A stretch of 34,214 bases of DNA from an uncultured Lysobacterales bacterium (GTDB lineage Bacteria > Pseudomonadota > Gammaproteobacteria > Xanthomonadales > SZUA-36), in assembly GCA_937927755.1 (NCBI GenBank), contig CALBDB010000148.1:1-34214 (forward strand). Direction: 5' to 3'. A program made the position numbers and the translations under genes. Below the pieces are notes generated by a model that saw only the letters and a list, made by a program, of their open reading frames with translations, ran no database searches and was not told the origin of the DNA. Of this stretch, positions 8,358 through 16,302 are shown in pieces (the stretch's first letter is position 1; each line of letters starts with the position of its first letter).

Positions 8358-9332
8358 ATGAAATTACCTTATCTATTATTAATGCTTGTTGCCAACACGC
8401 TGATGGCTGGTGAGACCCCGGTATTAAATATCGACAAGAGCCGTGTTACAACCTCGGGCATTTCCGCAGGCGCCATCATGGCCCACCAGTTACATATCGC
8501 CTATTCAGACATATTTTCCGGTGCCGGGATTGTATCGGGCGGGCCATACAACTGTGCAGAGAATTCCATGCTCACGGCCATATCCAGATGCATGATGAAT
8601 ACCGATGAGCCACTGCCGGTTTCGGAGTTTGTCGCCGCAATCCACTCTGCGGCTGAGGCAGGCGGAGTCGCGGACACCGGGAACCTGGCAGATGACCGTG
8701 TTTGGCTTTTTCACGGCACGAAGGATTCCAAGATTTCTGCCGAGGTCCACAGTGCGGCAGCAACCCTATATGCCGAGTTCATTCCCGTGGAACAGATGCA
8801 CAGTGTGGATGACGTTGTGGCCGAACATGTTTTTCCGACAATGGACCAGGGTAACGACTGCATGGAAATGGTATCGCCATTAATAGGTGATTGTGACTAT
8901 GACGCAGCCGGTGAGTTGCTCTCATATTTGTACCCCGGCCTGGAGACGCCCGGCGCCGAAGTTAAAACAGGACTACTGGAAGTCACCCTGCCGGGAGCCG
9001 GCGAGGCCAATTTACTGGATGCAGCCTACCTTTACGTACCCCCAGCGTGCGGTGAAGCTGACAACAGTTGTGCACTTCACCTTGTTTTGCACGGCTGCGC
9101 CCAGTCGGCTGAAACGGTCGGCACCGAGTTTATCGAACTGAGCGGCTATCTGCCGTGGGCCGAGGCCAACGATATCGTGATGGCATTCCCGCAGGTTAAA
9201 CCAAGCATGGTTGCACCCATAAACCCGCATGCCTGCTGGGATTGGTGGGGCTATACCGGTGACGACTACGCAAAACGAAACGGCAAGCAGATGCATACGC
9301 TGGTCGACTGGATCAATGGTTTGTCGCAATAA
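8358..9332 (+). CDS. Secreted type-2 (circularly permuted) PHB-depolymerase-like esterase
   Basis: A 324-residue protein with a signal peptide (MKLPYLLLMLVANTLMAG) at the chosen start. That ATG follows GGAG by seven bases. An in-frame extension to 8235 would lie inside the preceding gene and is rejected. Catalytic elements occur in the order lipase box GISAG (Ser36), Asp123 (LFHGTKDSKIS), His157 (AEHVFPTMDQG), then oxyanion motif VLHGCAQS at 242-250. This order, with the oxyanion segment after the lipase box, is that of type-2 extracellular polyhydroxybutyrate depolymerases and is permuted relative to type 1. There is no C-terminal substrate-binding or linker domain, and about six Cys residues may form disulfides. 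It probably acts in the periplasm or outside on short polyester or oligomer substrates rather than on crystalline PHB. The 13-base gap to the hydrolase implies co-transcription. Confidence 0.86.
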   Translation: MKLPYLLLMLVANTLMAGETPVLNIDKSRVTTSGISAGAIMAHQLHIAYSDIFSGAGIVSGGPYNCAENSMLTAISRCMMNTDEPLPVSEFVAAIHSAAEAGGVADTGNLADDRVWLFHGTKDSKISAEVHSAAATLYAEFIPVEQMHSVDDVVAEHVFPTMDQGNDCMEMVSPLIGDCDYDAAGELLSYLYPGLETPGAEVKTGLLEVTLPGAGEANLLDAAYLYVPPACGEADNSCALHLVLHGCAQSAETVGTEFIELSGYLPWAEANDIVMAFPQVKPSMVAPINPHACWDWWGYTGDDYAKRNGKQMHTLVDWINGLSQ

Positions 9333-9366
9333 GCTGTATCCAGCCTGATTCAAAAGGAGCAACACA

Positions 9367-9807
9367 TTGTCTGCAAGTGAATTAAACGGCTACTACTTCG
9401 AGGATATATCTGTCGGGATGACGGCCAGCTTTGGTAAGACACTGACCGAAGCAGATGTGCTGATGTTTGCCGGTGTCTCCGGCGACATTAACCCGTCCCA
9501 TATCAACGAGGAGTTTGCAAAAACCACGCGTATGAAAACACGCGTGGTTCACGGCATGCTGTCCGCCAGCCTGATCTCGGCCGTGCTGGGGTGCAAGCTT
9601 CCCGGTCCGGGTTGTTTATATGTCAACCAGACATCGAATTTCAGGGCCCCGGTATTCATCGGTGAAACGGTTACAGCCCGTGCAACGGTGACCAGGCTGG
9701 ATGCCAAGCGGAACTTTGTTGAATTCGAAACCATTTGTGAAGTCGATGGCAAAACCGTTGTTGACGGCTCCGCTTTGTTATGGGTGCCCTCAAAGGAAAG
9801 TAAATAG
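9367..9807 (+). CDS. MaoC-like (R)-specific enoyl-CoA hydratase
   Basis: A 146-residue single-hotdog protein. The hydratase-2 signature is ADVLMFAGVSGDINPSHINE, with the catalytic pair Asp40 and His45 at the same five-residue separation as PhaJ, followed by VVHGMLSASLISAVLG. These enzymes interconvert trans-2-enoyl-CoA and (R)-3-hydroxyacyl-CoA, linking 3-hydroxyacid monomers to beta-oxidation. Translation starts at TTG (9367), supported by a strong AAAAGGAG seven bases upstream. No ATG lies between that Shine-Dalgarno and the conserved core. It lies 34 bases after the depolymerase-like gene, which makes (R)-3-hydroxyacyl chemistry the natural reading of the operon. Confidence 0.88.
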   Translation: MSASELNGYYFEDISVGMTASFGKTLTEADVLMFAGVSGDINPSHINEEFAKTTRMKTRVVHGMLSASLISAVLGCKLPGPGCLYVNQTSNFRAPVFIGETVTARATVTRLDAKRNFVEFETICEVDGKTVVDGSALLWVPSKESK

Positions 9808-9864
9808 CAGCTGAGTATTCCGGTCCTTTCTCACGGCCTTTATGTCGGTCTGTATACTGCGTAG

Positions 9865-11148
9865 ATGCAAATAAGAACAGCCAATCCCAAGAATTCCCGG
9901 CGTCTGTCCGACAGCCGTGCATACGTGTTGTTTATCCTGGTGCTGGTTTACACATTCAATTTTATAGACCGGCAGATCGTGGGGATTCTCGCCGTTCCAA
10001 TCAAGGCAGAGCTGGGTCTCACCGATGGCCAGCTGGGCCTGATGGGCGGTTTGGCATTTGCACTTTTTTATACCGGGCTGGGCATACCGGTGGCGATGCT
10101 GGCAGACCGTTTCAGCCGGACCTGGATCATGACCGCCGCATTGGCTATCTGGAGTCTGATGACAGCGGTTTCGGGGCTGGCCACCAATTTCTGGCAGTTG
10201 TTTGCCGCCCGGCTTGGTGTTGGGGTGGGCGAAGCGGGTGGTGTTGCCCCGGCGTATTCACTGATCTCGGACTACTTTCCACCTGGGCAGCGTGCTCGGG
10301 CAATTGGCATCTACTCCTTCGGAATCCCGATTGGCAGTGCGACCGGAATTGTGTTCGGGGGGATCATAGCCAGCCTGATCGATTGGCGTTACGCATTCTT
10401 TATCGTGGGCCTGGCCGGTCTTCTGCTGGCGCCGGTATTCAGGATGACTGTCAGGGAACCAGAACGTGGCCGGTTTGACCGCTTGCGAAATAAAAGCGAG
10501 GCGCCCGGGCTTAAACTGATATTGCAAACACTGGCAGGAAAACCGAGTTTCTGGTTGCTGGCCCTTGGTGCTTCATTTTCGTCGATGATCGGCTATGGAA
10601 TTTTCTTTTGGCTGCCCTCTTTCTTTGTGCGCAGTTACGGCTTATCCCTGCTGAACGCATCGCTTTTCTACGGCGCAATATTGTTGCTTGGCGGGATAGC
10701 CGGTATCTGGTCGGGTGGCTGGCTGGGTGATCGTTTTGGCCAGGAAAGACGTGCCCAGTACGCAAGAATACCGGCGATCGCTTTCCTGTCCACCGTACCA
10801 TTCTATGTGCTGGCAATCCTGTCGCCCAACCTGGCGTTAAGTTTCTTTATTTTCCTGGTGCCCACGGCGCTGGGGCTGGCATGGCTTGGACCCGTGATGT
10901 CTGCATTGCAGCACCTGGTCCGGCCTGATATGCGGGCAACCGCATCGGCGGTATTTCTATTCATTATCAACCTGGTCGGCATCGGCGTGGGTACCTATGC
11001 AATCGGCGCTCTGTCCGACACGCTGGCAGCCCGGTTCGGTGACGATTCATTACGTTTTTCCATCCTGGCCGGTACCGGCTTTTACATTATTGCAGCGTTC
11101 CTGTTCTTGCTGGCTTCACGCTGGCTGGAACGGGACTGGGAAGATTAA
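9865..11148 (+). CDS. Spinster-like MFS transporter
   Basis: A 427-residue protein with about twelve membrane helices. Family features are YTFNFIDRQIVGILAVPIKA in helix 1, the loop 2-3 motif with ADRFSRTWIM, and GVGVGEAGGVAPAYSLISDY in helices 4-5. The last resembles Spns/bacterial spinster-like MFS proteins, which often accompany lipid, steroid or aromatic catabolism genes. A second half-motif, GGWLGDRFGQERR, lies near residue 285. The protein may import a hydrolysis product or export a by-product. A TATACT sequence at 9853-9858 directly before the ATG, and a weak Shine-Dalgarno, raise the chance of an internal promoter with a very short leader. The downstream gene follows after 20 bases. 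Confidence 0.9.
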   Translation: MQIRTANPKNSRRLSDSRAYVLFILVLVYTFNFIDRQIVGILAVPIKAELGLTDGQLGLMGGLAFALFYTGLGIPVAMLADRFSRTWIMTAALAIWSLMTAVSGLATNFWQLFAARLGVGVGEAGGVAPAYSLISDYFPPGQRARAIGIYSFGIPIGSATGIVFGGIIASLIDWRYAFFIVGLAGLLLAPVFRMTVREPERGRFDRLRNKSEAPGLKLILQTLAGKPSFWLLALGASFSSMIGYGIFFWLPSFFVRSYGLSLLNASLFYGAILLLGGIAGIWSGGWLGDRFGQERRAQYARIPAIAFLSTVPFYVLAILSPNLALSFFIFLVPTALGLAWLGPVMSALQHLVRPDMRATASAVFLFIINLVGIGVGTYAIGALSDTLAARFGDDSLRFSILAGTGFYIIAAFLFLLASRWLERDWED

Positions 11149-11168
11149 ATTGAATTTTGGAGAAAGAA

Positions 11169-11912
11169 ATGAGTTTGGCAGATCAAAAAGTTGTTGTTAT
11201 CACGGGTGGTGCACAGGGAATTGGGCTGTGTGCTGCAGAACGCTTCGCCGAAGAAGGCGCCACCGTTTCCATCTGGGATTTTAACGAGGAAAAGGGCAAC
11301 GCAAGTGCAGCCTCACTGCAGGCAAAGGGTTACCCGGTTCGTTTCCAGCAGGTAAATGTTGCGGATATGGAATCTGTCAAAGCGGCAGCGGAAACCTTGC
11401 AACAGGACACCGGCAGAATCGATGTGCTGGTAAACAACGCCGGCATCACGCGTGACGCCACGTTGTTAAATATGACCGAGGAACAATGGCAGCAGGTGAT
11501 AGACGTCAATCTCAATGGCGTATTCAACTGTACCAAGTCTATCGCCCCGTTCATGGTAGAGCAGGGCTCCGGCTGCATCATCAACACCTCGTCGGTGGTT
11601 GGGCTGTATGGCAACTTTGGCCAGACAAACTATGTGGCAACCAAGTCCGGCGTCATCGGCATGACAAAAGTATGGGCACGTGAACTGGGCCGTAAAGGCG
11701 TACGCGTCAATGTCGTCGCACCGGGCTTTATCGCCACCGACATGATCGATTCGGTGCCCGAAAAAGTCATCGAGGCGATGGTTTCCAAGACCCCGCTGGC
11801 ACGGACCGGAAAGCCCGAAGATATAGCCAATGCCTATATTTTCCTGTCGTCCGATATGGCGGGATTTATCACCGGAACCGTGATCAGTGTGGATGGGGGA
11901 CTGGTCACCTGA
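11169..11912 (+). CDS. Short-chain dehydrogenase/reductase (FabG/PhaB-like)
   Basis: A 247-residue classical SDR. The nucleotide-binding motif TGGAQGIG lies at about residues 12-19, NNAGITRDATLLNMT near 87-101, and the catalytic Ser (INTSSVVG), Tyr155 and Lys159 (TNYVATKSG) follow. The C-terminus VISVDGGLVT is that of 3-oxoacyl-ACP or acetoacetyl-CoA reductases. The nearest functional guess is an NAD(P)-linked 3-hydroxyacyl/3-oxoacyl dehydrogenase. The ATG at 11169 is preferred to the TTG at 11157 because GGAG stands six bases before it. As last gene of the operon, followed by terminator hairpins, it would oxidise the hydroxyacyl-CoA made upstream. Confidence 0.9.
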   Translation: MSLADQKVVVITGGAQGIGLCAAERFAEEGATVSIWDFNEEKGNASAASLQAKGYPVRFQQVNVADMESVKAAAETLQQDTGRIDVLVNNAGITRDATLLNMTEEQWQQVIDVNLNGVFNCTKSIAPFMVEQGSGCIINTSSVVGLYGNFGQTNYVATKSGVIGMTKVWARELGRKGVRVNVVAPGFIATDMIDSVPEKVIEAMVSKTPLARTGKPEDIANAYIFLSSDMAGFITGTVISVDGGLVT

Positions 11913-11917
11913 ATAAA

Positions 11918-11932
11918 GCCCGCCAGGCGGGT
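11918..11932 (+). terminator. Short GC-rich hairpin after the SDR gene
   Basis: CCCGC (11919-11923) and GCGGG (11927-11931) form a compact GC stem with a CAG loop, extendable by one G-T pair. It begins 6 bases after the SDR stop and is followed by tccggtgtttt. It resembles a modest Rho-independent terminator for the plus-strand operon. Confidence 0.5.
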
Positions 11933-11943
11933 CCGGTGTTTTC

Positions 11944-11973
11944 AGCCAGGGCGTGATCACTTACGCCCTGGCT
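11944..11973. terminator. Bidirectional hairpin between convergent genes
   Basis: AGCCAGGGCG (11944-11953) and CGCCCTGGCT (11964-11973) form a perfect 10-bp stem with a 10-nt loop. It sits between the convergent SDR and patatin genes, 15 bases past the patatin stop on the minus strand. The lack of a long T-run makes the mechanism uncertain, but the position fits a shared terminator. Confidence 0.6.
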
Positions 11974-11988
11974 TATGTAATTCCCTGT

Positions 11989-13023
11989 CTAAGCAGTCGA
12001 TGTGGGGTGGTTAATGGCCAGGTCCTTGCTGGTATCTGACCACCACTCCAGGTATTTCTCGGCTGATTTACGTCCGGATTCCACCAGTTGTTTTTTGCGG
12101 CTATCGCTTAAATCAAACTCGGTTGTGCCGACGCCAAGTGAGTCTATGTAGACCGTTCTGTGCCAATCGTCGCTATGCAGGTGCTGGCTGTTTTGAACAG
12201 CAAGTACTGTCTTGATCAGTTCCATCGTGTAATCCATAAAATGCTCGATCTCATTGCTCTGCGGTTCCTGTCCGTCACGAAATACGGCAATTTCTTTTTC
12301 CGAATCCAGGCGGAACCCAAGGGTTTCCTTGTTATATATGTACGGACTGCTATCGGGTAGTGTTTCGGCAATCTTCTTGTTTTCATTCTCGTAGTACGGC
12401 GGGATTCTCGTCAAACTTGGATCGGACAGGTATTTATCACGATCGAAAAGTTTTACCGGGTAATTATTGATTACACCACCGTCAACAAAAACGTCCTCGC
12501 GGTCATCACGCACCGCGCGAAAGAAAAGGGGTATGGACATTGATCTTCGAACGGCATCTACCACTCTCATGCGGGGGGTATGCTCGGGAGAATAGACTTC
12601 TCCAAAATTGGTGGAGATATTCGAAGCGTAAACATAAAGCTCTTTGCCTGAGTGCTCGCGCAAGGCTTTAAATGTGATATTCGAACTGCCGGTTTTCTTC
12701 TTTAATAGACCGCCGATCCACTCTTTGAAAAAATTTCCCTTGTACCAGCCAAATTGCTCTCTCAGCCGGTTCATGTCACGCAGCTTGCCCCAGCTATCAT
12801 CTTTGAAGTCATTAAAATCCAATTTTTTCAATTCGTTATACGTTGCCGTGTTGCTGAACCCTGCAGCAAACAACACCGCATTAATCGACCCGGCGGATGT
12901 GCCTCCGACCCTGGTGATATTTTGCAGAATGCCTTCTTTCTCCAATGTTCTCATCGCACCAACATATGCGATTCCTTTAACACCACCGCCTTCAAATATT
13001 AAGTTCCTGAATGGATAGGTCAT
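11989..13023 (-). CDS. Patatin-like phospholipase
   Basis: A 344-residue patatin-fold lipid acyl hydrolase. The oxyanion motif GGGVKG is at residues 12-17, the nucleophile elbow GTSAG at 41-45 (Ser43) and the catalytic Asp in VDGGVINNYPV at Asp181, giving the Ser-Asp dyad. The start at 13023 is chosen because a good Shine-Dalgarno, GGGAGGATCGAAA, precedes it and the conserved core begins at once. The upstream ATG at 13104 adds 27 non-conserved residues. No signal peptide is visible, so it is cytosolic or delivered in another way. The roughly 150-residue C-terminal part after the DGG motif is charged and has no motif I know. The gene stands alone on its strand. Patatins include phospholipases A and secreted toxins, and no toxin-specific feature is evident here. 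Confidence 0.9.
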   Translation of the reverse strand: MTYPFRNLIFEGGGVKGIAYVGAMRTLEKEGILQNITRVGGTSAGSINAVLFAAGFSNTATYNELKKLDFNDFKDDSWGKLRDMNRLREQFGWYKGNFFKEWIGGLLKKKTGSSNITFKALREHSGKELYVYASNISTNFGEVYSPEHTPRMRVVDAVRRSMSIPLFFRAVRDDREDVFVDGGVINNYPVKLFDRDKYLSDPSLTRIPPYYENENKKIAETLPDSSPYIYNKETLGFRLDSEKEIAVFRDGQEPQSNEIEHFMDYTMELIKTVLAVQNSQHLHSDDWHRTVYIDSLGVGTTEFDLSDSRKKQLVESGRKSAEKYLEWWSDTSKDLAINHPTSTA

Positions 13024-13158
13024 TTTCGATCCTCCCGAGTATGTGACTGACCGGTTTGCAGCCGGCTCAGTGGATTTGCGGATTTGCAGTTTGGTTATCG
13101 GCAAAGGCCGCAGAAACTCTGCAGGCCCCTGTTAAGAGCCCGCAGAATCAACAAATCA

Positions 13159-13215
13159 CCCAGTCCTTTCGAGTTGGACTGGGAGGTTCAGCTTCTTACT
13201 CTGCGACTTGTAAGA
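13159..13215 (-). other. Tandem hairpins in the 13024-13406 gap, possible 5'UTR structure of the patatin gene
   Basis: Two adjacent hairpins occur in the 383-bp gap. CCCAGTCC (13159-13166) pairs with GGACTGGG (13176-13183) around a 9-nt loop, and TCTTAC (13194-13199) pairs with GTAAGA (13210-13215) around a 10-nt loop. They lie 136-192 bases upstream of the patatin start. They match no riboswitch class I can recall. They may be a leader structure, a small RNA, or a remnant repeat. The rest of the gap is AT-rich around 13220-13255 and carries the aldehyde dehydrogenase promoter region at its right end. Confidence 0.35.
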
Positions 13216-13351
13216 GGTTGGGTTATCTAAAATAAATATAGCACAAGGGGAAAATACTGCTGTCGGGCTGCAGGTTCCGTTTTGTCAAGGTTACAAACTC
13301 AATGATAACGGCCACTAGCCACCCCCGATTAAGGAAACCAACACTGACAGT

Positions 13352-13379
13352 TTGAGCCGTTTTGGCATATCATTAATAC
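13352..13379 (+). promoter_or_regulatory. Predicted sigma-70-type promoter for the aldehyde dehydrogenase gene
   Basis: TTGAGC (13352-13357) and TAATAC (13374-13379) are separated by 16 bases and end 27 bases before the ATG at 13407. An alternative pair, CTGACA at 13344 with TATCAT at 13368, overlaps it. The call rests on consensus resemblance only. Confidence 0.35.
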
Positions 13380-13406
13380 TGAAGGGTTCACCTACTGGAG
13401 ATTGTT

Positions 13407-14903
13407 ATGTCGTTCCAAAAACCTGATTTCAAACCGCAATATGAAAATTACATTGGGGGCGAATGGGTCGCCCCCGCTGATGGTGACTATTTTGAAAATA
13501 CCTCACCCATAGATGGAAGCGTTATTGCAAGGGTGCCGAGGTCCAATGCCAATGATATTGACATGGCAGTCAAAGCCGCCTGGAAAGCTGCCGATGCCTG
13601 GGGCAAGGTCCCGGCGTCCGAGCGTTGCAACATTTTGTTCCGGATCGCTGCACGTATCGAGGAGAACCAGGAATTACTGGCTGTGGCAGAAACCTGGGAT
13701 AATGGTAAGGCGGTAAGGGAAACGATGGCGGCTGATATCCCATTGGCCGTTGACCATTTTCGTTATTTTGGCAGTGTGATCCGTGCAGAAGCCGGACAGG
13801 TGGCTGATATTGACGCAGGCACTGTTTCCATGGAAATCCACGAGCCACTGGGTGTCGTGGGGCAAATCATCCCCTGGAACTTTCCTATTCTTATGGCCAC
13901 ATGGAAATTGGCGCCAGCGCTGGCTGCCGGTAACTGCGTGGTTCTTAAGCCCGCCGAGCAAACACCCGTATCCATTTTGATGCTGGCGGAAATCATCGCC
14001 GATTTATTACCGGCCGGTGTTTTGAACATTGTGAATGGATTCGGTCCGGAAGCTGGCAAACCACTGGCGACACACCCTGATATCAAGAAAGTTGCATTTA
14101 CCGGTGAAACCACGACCGGTCGGCTCATCATGCAGTACGCATCCGAGAATCTTATCCCCGTGACACTGGAGCTCGGTGGTAAATCCCCTAATATTTTCTT
14201 TGAAAGTGTCATGGCGGAGGACGATAACTTCCTCGACAAGGCCATTGAAGGTCTGGTGCTGTTTGCATTCAACCAGGGAGAGGTGTGCACCTGTCCATCG
14301 CGGGCATTGATACAGGAGAGCATCTATGAAGAGTTCATGGCTCGCTGCCTGAAACGAATTGAGGCCATCCAAATGGGCGACCCTCTTGAGCTGACTACAA
14401 TGATGGGTGCACAGGCATCGAATGACCAGTATGAGAAAATTCTGAATTACATCGATGTCGGCAAACAGGAAGGTGCGGAGGTCCTGATTGGCGGTGAGGC
14501 CTACCAGAATGAGACCTACCCTAATGGCTACTATGTCAAACCCACCGTGTTCAAGGGCAATAACAAGATGCGAATCTTTCAGGAGGAAATTTTCGGTCCG
14601 GTTTTGAGCGTGACAACTTTCAAGGATGAAGCTGAAGCGATGGAAATCGCCAATGACACCTTGTACGGCCTGGGTGCCGGCGTCTGGACGCGTGACGTAC
14701 ACCAGATGCAGACATTCACCCGTGGTATCCAGGCGGGCCGCATCTGGTGCAATTGCTACCACGCCTATCCCGCTGGTGCGTCGTTTGGCGGCTATAAGAA
14801 ATCCGGCATCGGGCGTGAGAATCACAAGATGATGCTGGGTCATTATCGCCACACAAAGAACGTGCTGATGTCTTACGACAAGAATCCTCTTGGCTTTTTC
14901 TGA
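13407..14903 (+). CDS. NAD(P)-dependent aldehyde dehydrogenase (AldB/ExaC-like)
   Basis: A 498-residue aldehyde dehydrogenase that oxidises an aldehyde, probably acetaldehyde or another short chain, to the acid. Visible residues are the oxyanion Asn in IIPWNFP (N158), the general base in [14 protein letters not shown] (E255) and the catalytic Cys294 in [20 protein letters not shown]. This [10 protein letters not shown] motif is shared with E. coli AldB and Pseudomonas ExaC. The C-terminal [20 protein letters not shown] is also typical. GGAG seven bases before the ATG supports the start. A DUF779 gene follows, the usual partner of this ALDH subgroup. It is not clearly linked to the acyl-CoA locus to the left. 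Confidence 0.93.
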   Translation: MSFQKPDFKPQYENYIGGEWVAPADGDYFENTSPIDGSVIARVPRSNANDIDMAVKAAWKAADAWGKVPASERCNILFRIAARIEENQELLAVAETWDNGKAVRETMAADIPLAVDHFRYFGSVIRAEAGQVADIDAGTVSMEIHEPLGVVGQIIPWNFPILMATWKLAPALAAGNCVVLKPAEQTPVSILMLAEIIADLLPAGVLNIVNGFGPEAGKPLATHPDIKKVAFTGETTTGRLIMQYASENLIPVTLELGGKSPNIFFESVMAEDDNFLDKAIEGLVLFAFNQGEVCTCPSRALIQESIYEEFMARCLKRIEAIQMGDPLELTTMMGAQASNDQYEKILNYIDVGKQEGAEVLIGGEAYQNETYPNGYYVKPTVFKGNNKMRIFQEEIFGPVLSVTTFKDEAEAMEIANDTLYGLGAGVWTRDVHQMQTFTRGIQAGRIWCNCYHAYPAGASFGGYKKSGIGRENHKMMLGHYRHTKNVLMSYDKNPLGFF

Positions 14904-14914
14904 CGAAATCAGGG

Positions 14915-14939
14915 CGGGCAGTTCACCAGGAACTGCCCG
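14915..14939 (+). promoter_or_regulatory. Intercistronic hairpin between ALDH and DUF779 genes
   Basis: CGGGCAGTTC (14915-14924) and GAACTGCCCG (14930-14939) form a perfect 10-bp stem with a 5-nt loop. It begins 12 bases after the ALDH stop and ends 8 bases before the DUF779 ATG. With no T-run it is probably a partial terminator, an RNase-processing point or a translational control hairpin that lowers DUF779 output relative to ALDH. Confidence 0.5.
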
Positions 14940-14947
14940 TATTACCG

Positions 14948-15331
14948 ATGAGTCTGCCTATGTATGTTGAACGGGTATCAGTGACGGAAAAAGCCGCGGC
15001 GGTCATAGACCAGCTCCGGCAACAGCATGGCGACCTGATGTTTCACCAGAGCGGGGGCTGTTGCGATGGCTCCTCGCCAATGTGTTTTGCAAAAGACGAC
15101 TTCCTGGTGGGCTCGAGGGATCTGTTACTGGGCGAGGTTCATGGCTGCAGTTTCTACATGGCGTCGGATCAATTTGAGTACTACAAGAATATGCACGTCA
15201 TGATCGATGTCACCCAGGGCAGGGGCTCGAGCTTTTCATTGGAAATTCCGCTCGGTTTGAGATTCATGAGCATTTCAAGAATTTTTACGGATGATGAATT
15301 GGCCAATCTTAGACCGCTGGAGGTCTGCTAA
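14948..15331 (+). CDS. DUF779 family protein, partner of aldehyde dehydrogenase
   Basis: A 127-residue soluble protein with the family hallmark HGDLMFHQSGGCCDGSSPMC, followed by a conserved beta-rich core (GCSFYMASDQFEYYKNMHV, IDVTQGRGSSFSLEIPLGLRF). The CC-x5-C cluster suggests metal binding or redox sensitivity. DUF779 proteins are found next to AldB/ExaC-type aldehyde dehydrogenases in many Proteobacteria, but to my knowledge their biochemical role is not settled. There is no clear Shine-Dalgarno at 14948. An alternative ATG at 14960 would remove four residues. The intercistronic hairpin just upstream may explain the weak initiation region. Confidence 0.88.
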   Translation: MSLPMYVERVSVTEKAAAVIDQLRQQHGDLMFHQSGGCCDGSSPMCFAKDDFLVGSRDLLLGEVHGCSFYMASDQFEYYKNMHVMIDVTQGRGSSFSLEIPLGLRFMSISRIFTDDELANLRPLEVC

Positions 15332-15432
15332 ACGGTGTATTCCGATTTCAGTCTTTGTGAAGTCGTGGGTCTCGCAATGGTTGAAAAACGGCAACCGCCC
15401 AGGGAGTTAACCTGTATAAATTTGGCCAGTTG

Positions 15433-16281
15433 TCATCCCATGACGGCACTGACATATTCCACCAGTTTAAGGACGGCTTCGCTGGCGTGTTCCCTTTTGT
15501 ATACCAGGTGGATACCGACTTGCCCCAGTTTTGGAAACTTTTCGGAGAAAGGCAATATTCTGAGAGATTTCGGGACAGTTTTCTGGGCCAGCACGGTGAC
15601 ACCCAGACCTTCTTCAATGGCAGATGTGATGCCGGTTATATCCTGGTTGGTATAGGCAACCCTCCATGGTCTGCCACTGATTTTCAGCGTTCTGAAGGCC
15701 CTTGACCGGTACAGACATGGAGCAGGGGCCACGATTAACGGCAGGGGTGACTGCAGGTGTGTGTCGTAGCTTGCGCTGGTCACCCAGACCAGGTCGTCCG
15801 CGCCAATAAATGATGGACGGCTTTTGGATGGGGCATCCTGGAGGCCGAGTATCAAATCATAATGCCCCAGATGCTGTGCAAACAGCTGTTCACTCAGGTC
15901 ACTGATGATTTCCAGCGTGACGGCGGGGTAGGACTGTGAAAACCGGCCCAGTATTTTTGGCAATAAGGTGGTTGCAAACTCACTGGGGATGCCGAAGCGG
16001 ATACGGCCCGTGATCGTGGGTTGGGTGAGTTCCGCCAGTGCCTCGTCATTGAGCGCCAGGATCTGGCGTGCGTAGTTGAGCATACGGTCGCCGGCAAGTG
16101 TCAGTTCCAATTGTGGCCCGCCACGAAAGAACAGTTGTGAATCAATGAGCTCCTCCAATCGCTTGATTTGCAGACTGATTGCAGGCTGGGAGCGACCCAG
16201 TAATTGACCGGCCACGGTGAAGCCGCCCATCTCGACCACCGTTACAAAAGAACGGAGTAAATCCATCGGAATATTACGCAT
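15433..16281 (-). CDS. LysR-family transcriptional regulator
   Basis: A 282-residue LysR protein. The winged helix-turn-helix covers about residues 6-65 (LRSFVTVVEMGGFTVAGQLL, then GRSQPAISLQIKRLEELI and LTLAGDRMLNYARQIL). The effector-binding domain starts near residue 92 with GRIRFGIPSEFATTLLPKIL. The start at 16281 has GAG nine bases upstream, and the internal Met6 does not. LysR proteins usually activate a divergent target with a small-molecule coinducer. Here the divergent genes are an aminotransferase and a transketolase, so they are the likely regulon. The 3' end converges on DUF779 with about 100 bases between, in which I see no clear terminator. Confidence 0.93.
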   Translation of the reverse strand: MRNIPMDLLRSFVTVVEMGGFTVAGQLLGRSQPAISLQIKRLEELIDSQLFFRGGPQLELTLAGDRMLNYARQILALNDEALAELTQPTITGRIRFGIPSEFATTLLPKILGRFSQSYPAVTLEIISDLSEQLFAQHLGHYDLILGLQDAPSKSRPSFIGADDLVWVTSASYDTHLQSPLPLIVAPAPCLYRSRAFRTLKISGRPWRVAYTNQDITGITSAIEEGLGVTVLAQKTVPKSLRILPFSEKFPKLGQVGIHLVYKREHASEAVLKLVEYVSAVMG

Positions 16282-16302
16282 CTGTATCTCATTAAATATA
16301 TA

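Noticed and set aside
11989-13023. Patatin gene as a CBASS/antiphage or secreted toxin effector
   Set aside because: No cyclase, sensor, immunity protein or secretion component is adjacent. An isolated patatin is not sufficient evidence.
14007-14852. 281-codon open frame antisense to the aldehyde dehydrogenase
   Set aside because: The sense strand encodes clear catalytic motifs. The antisense product shows no family features.
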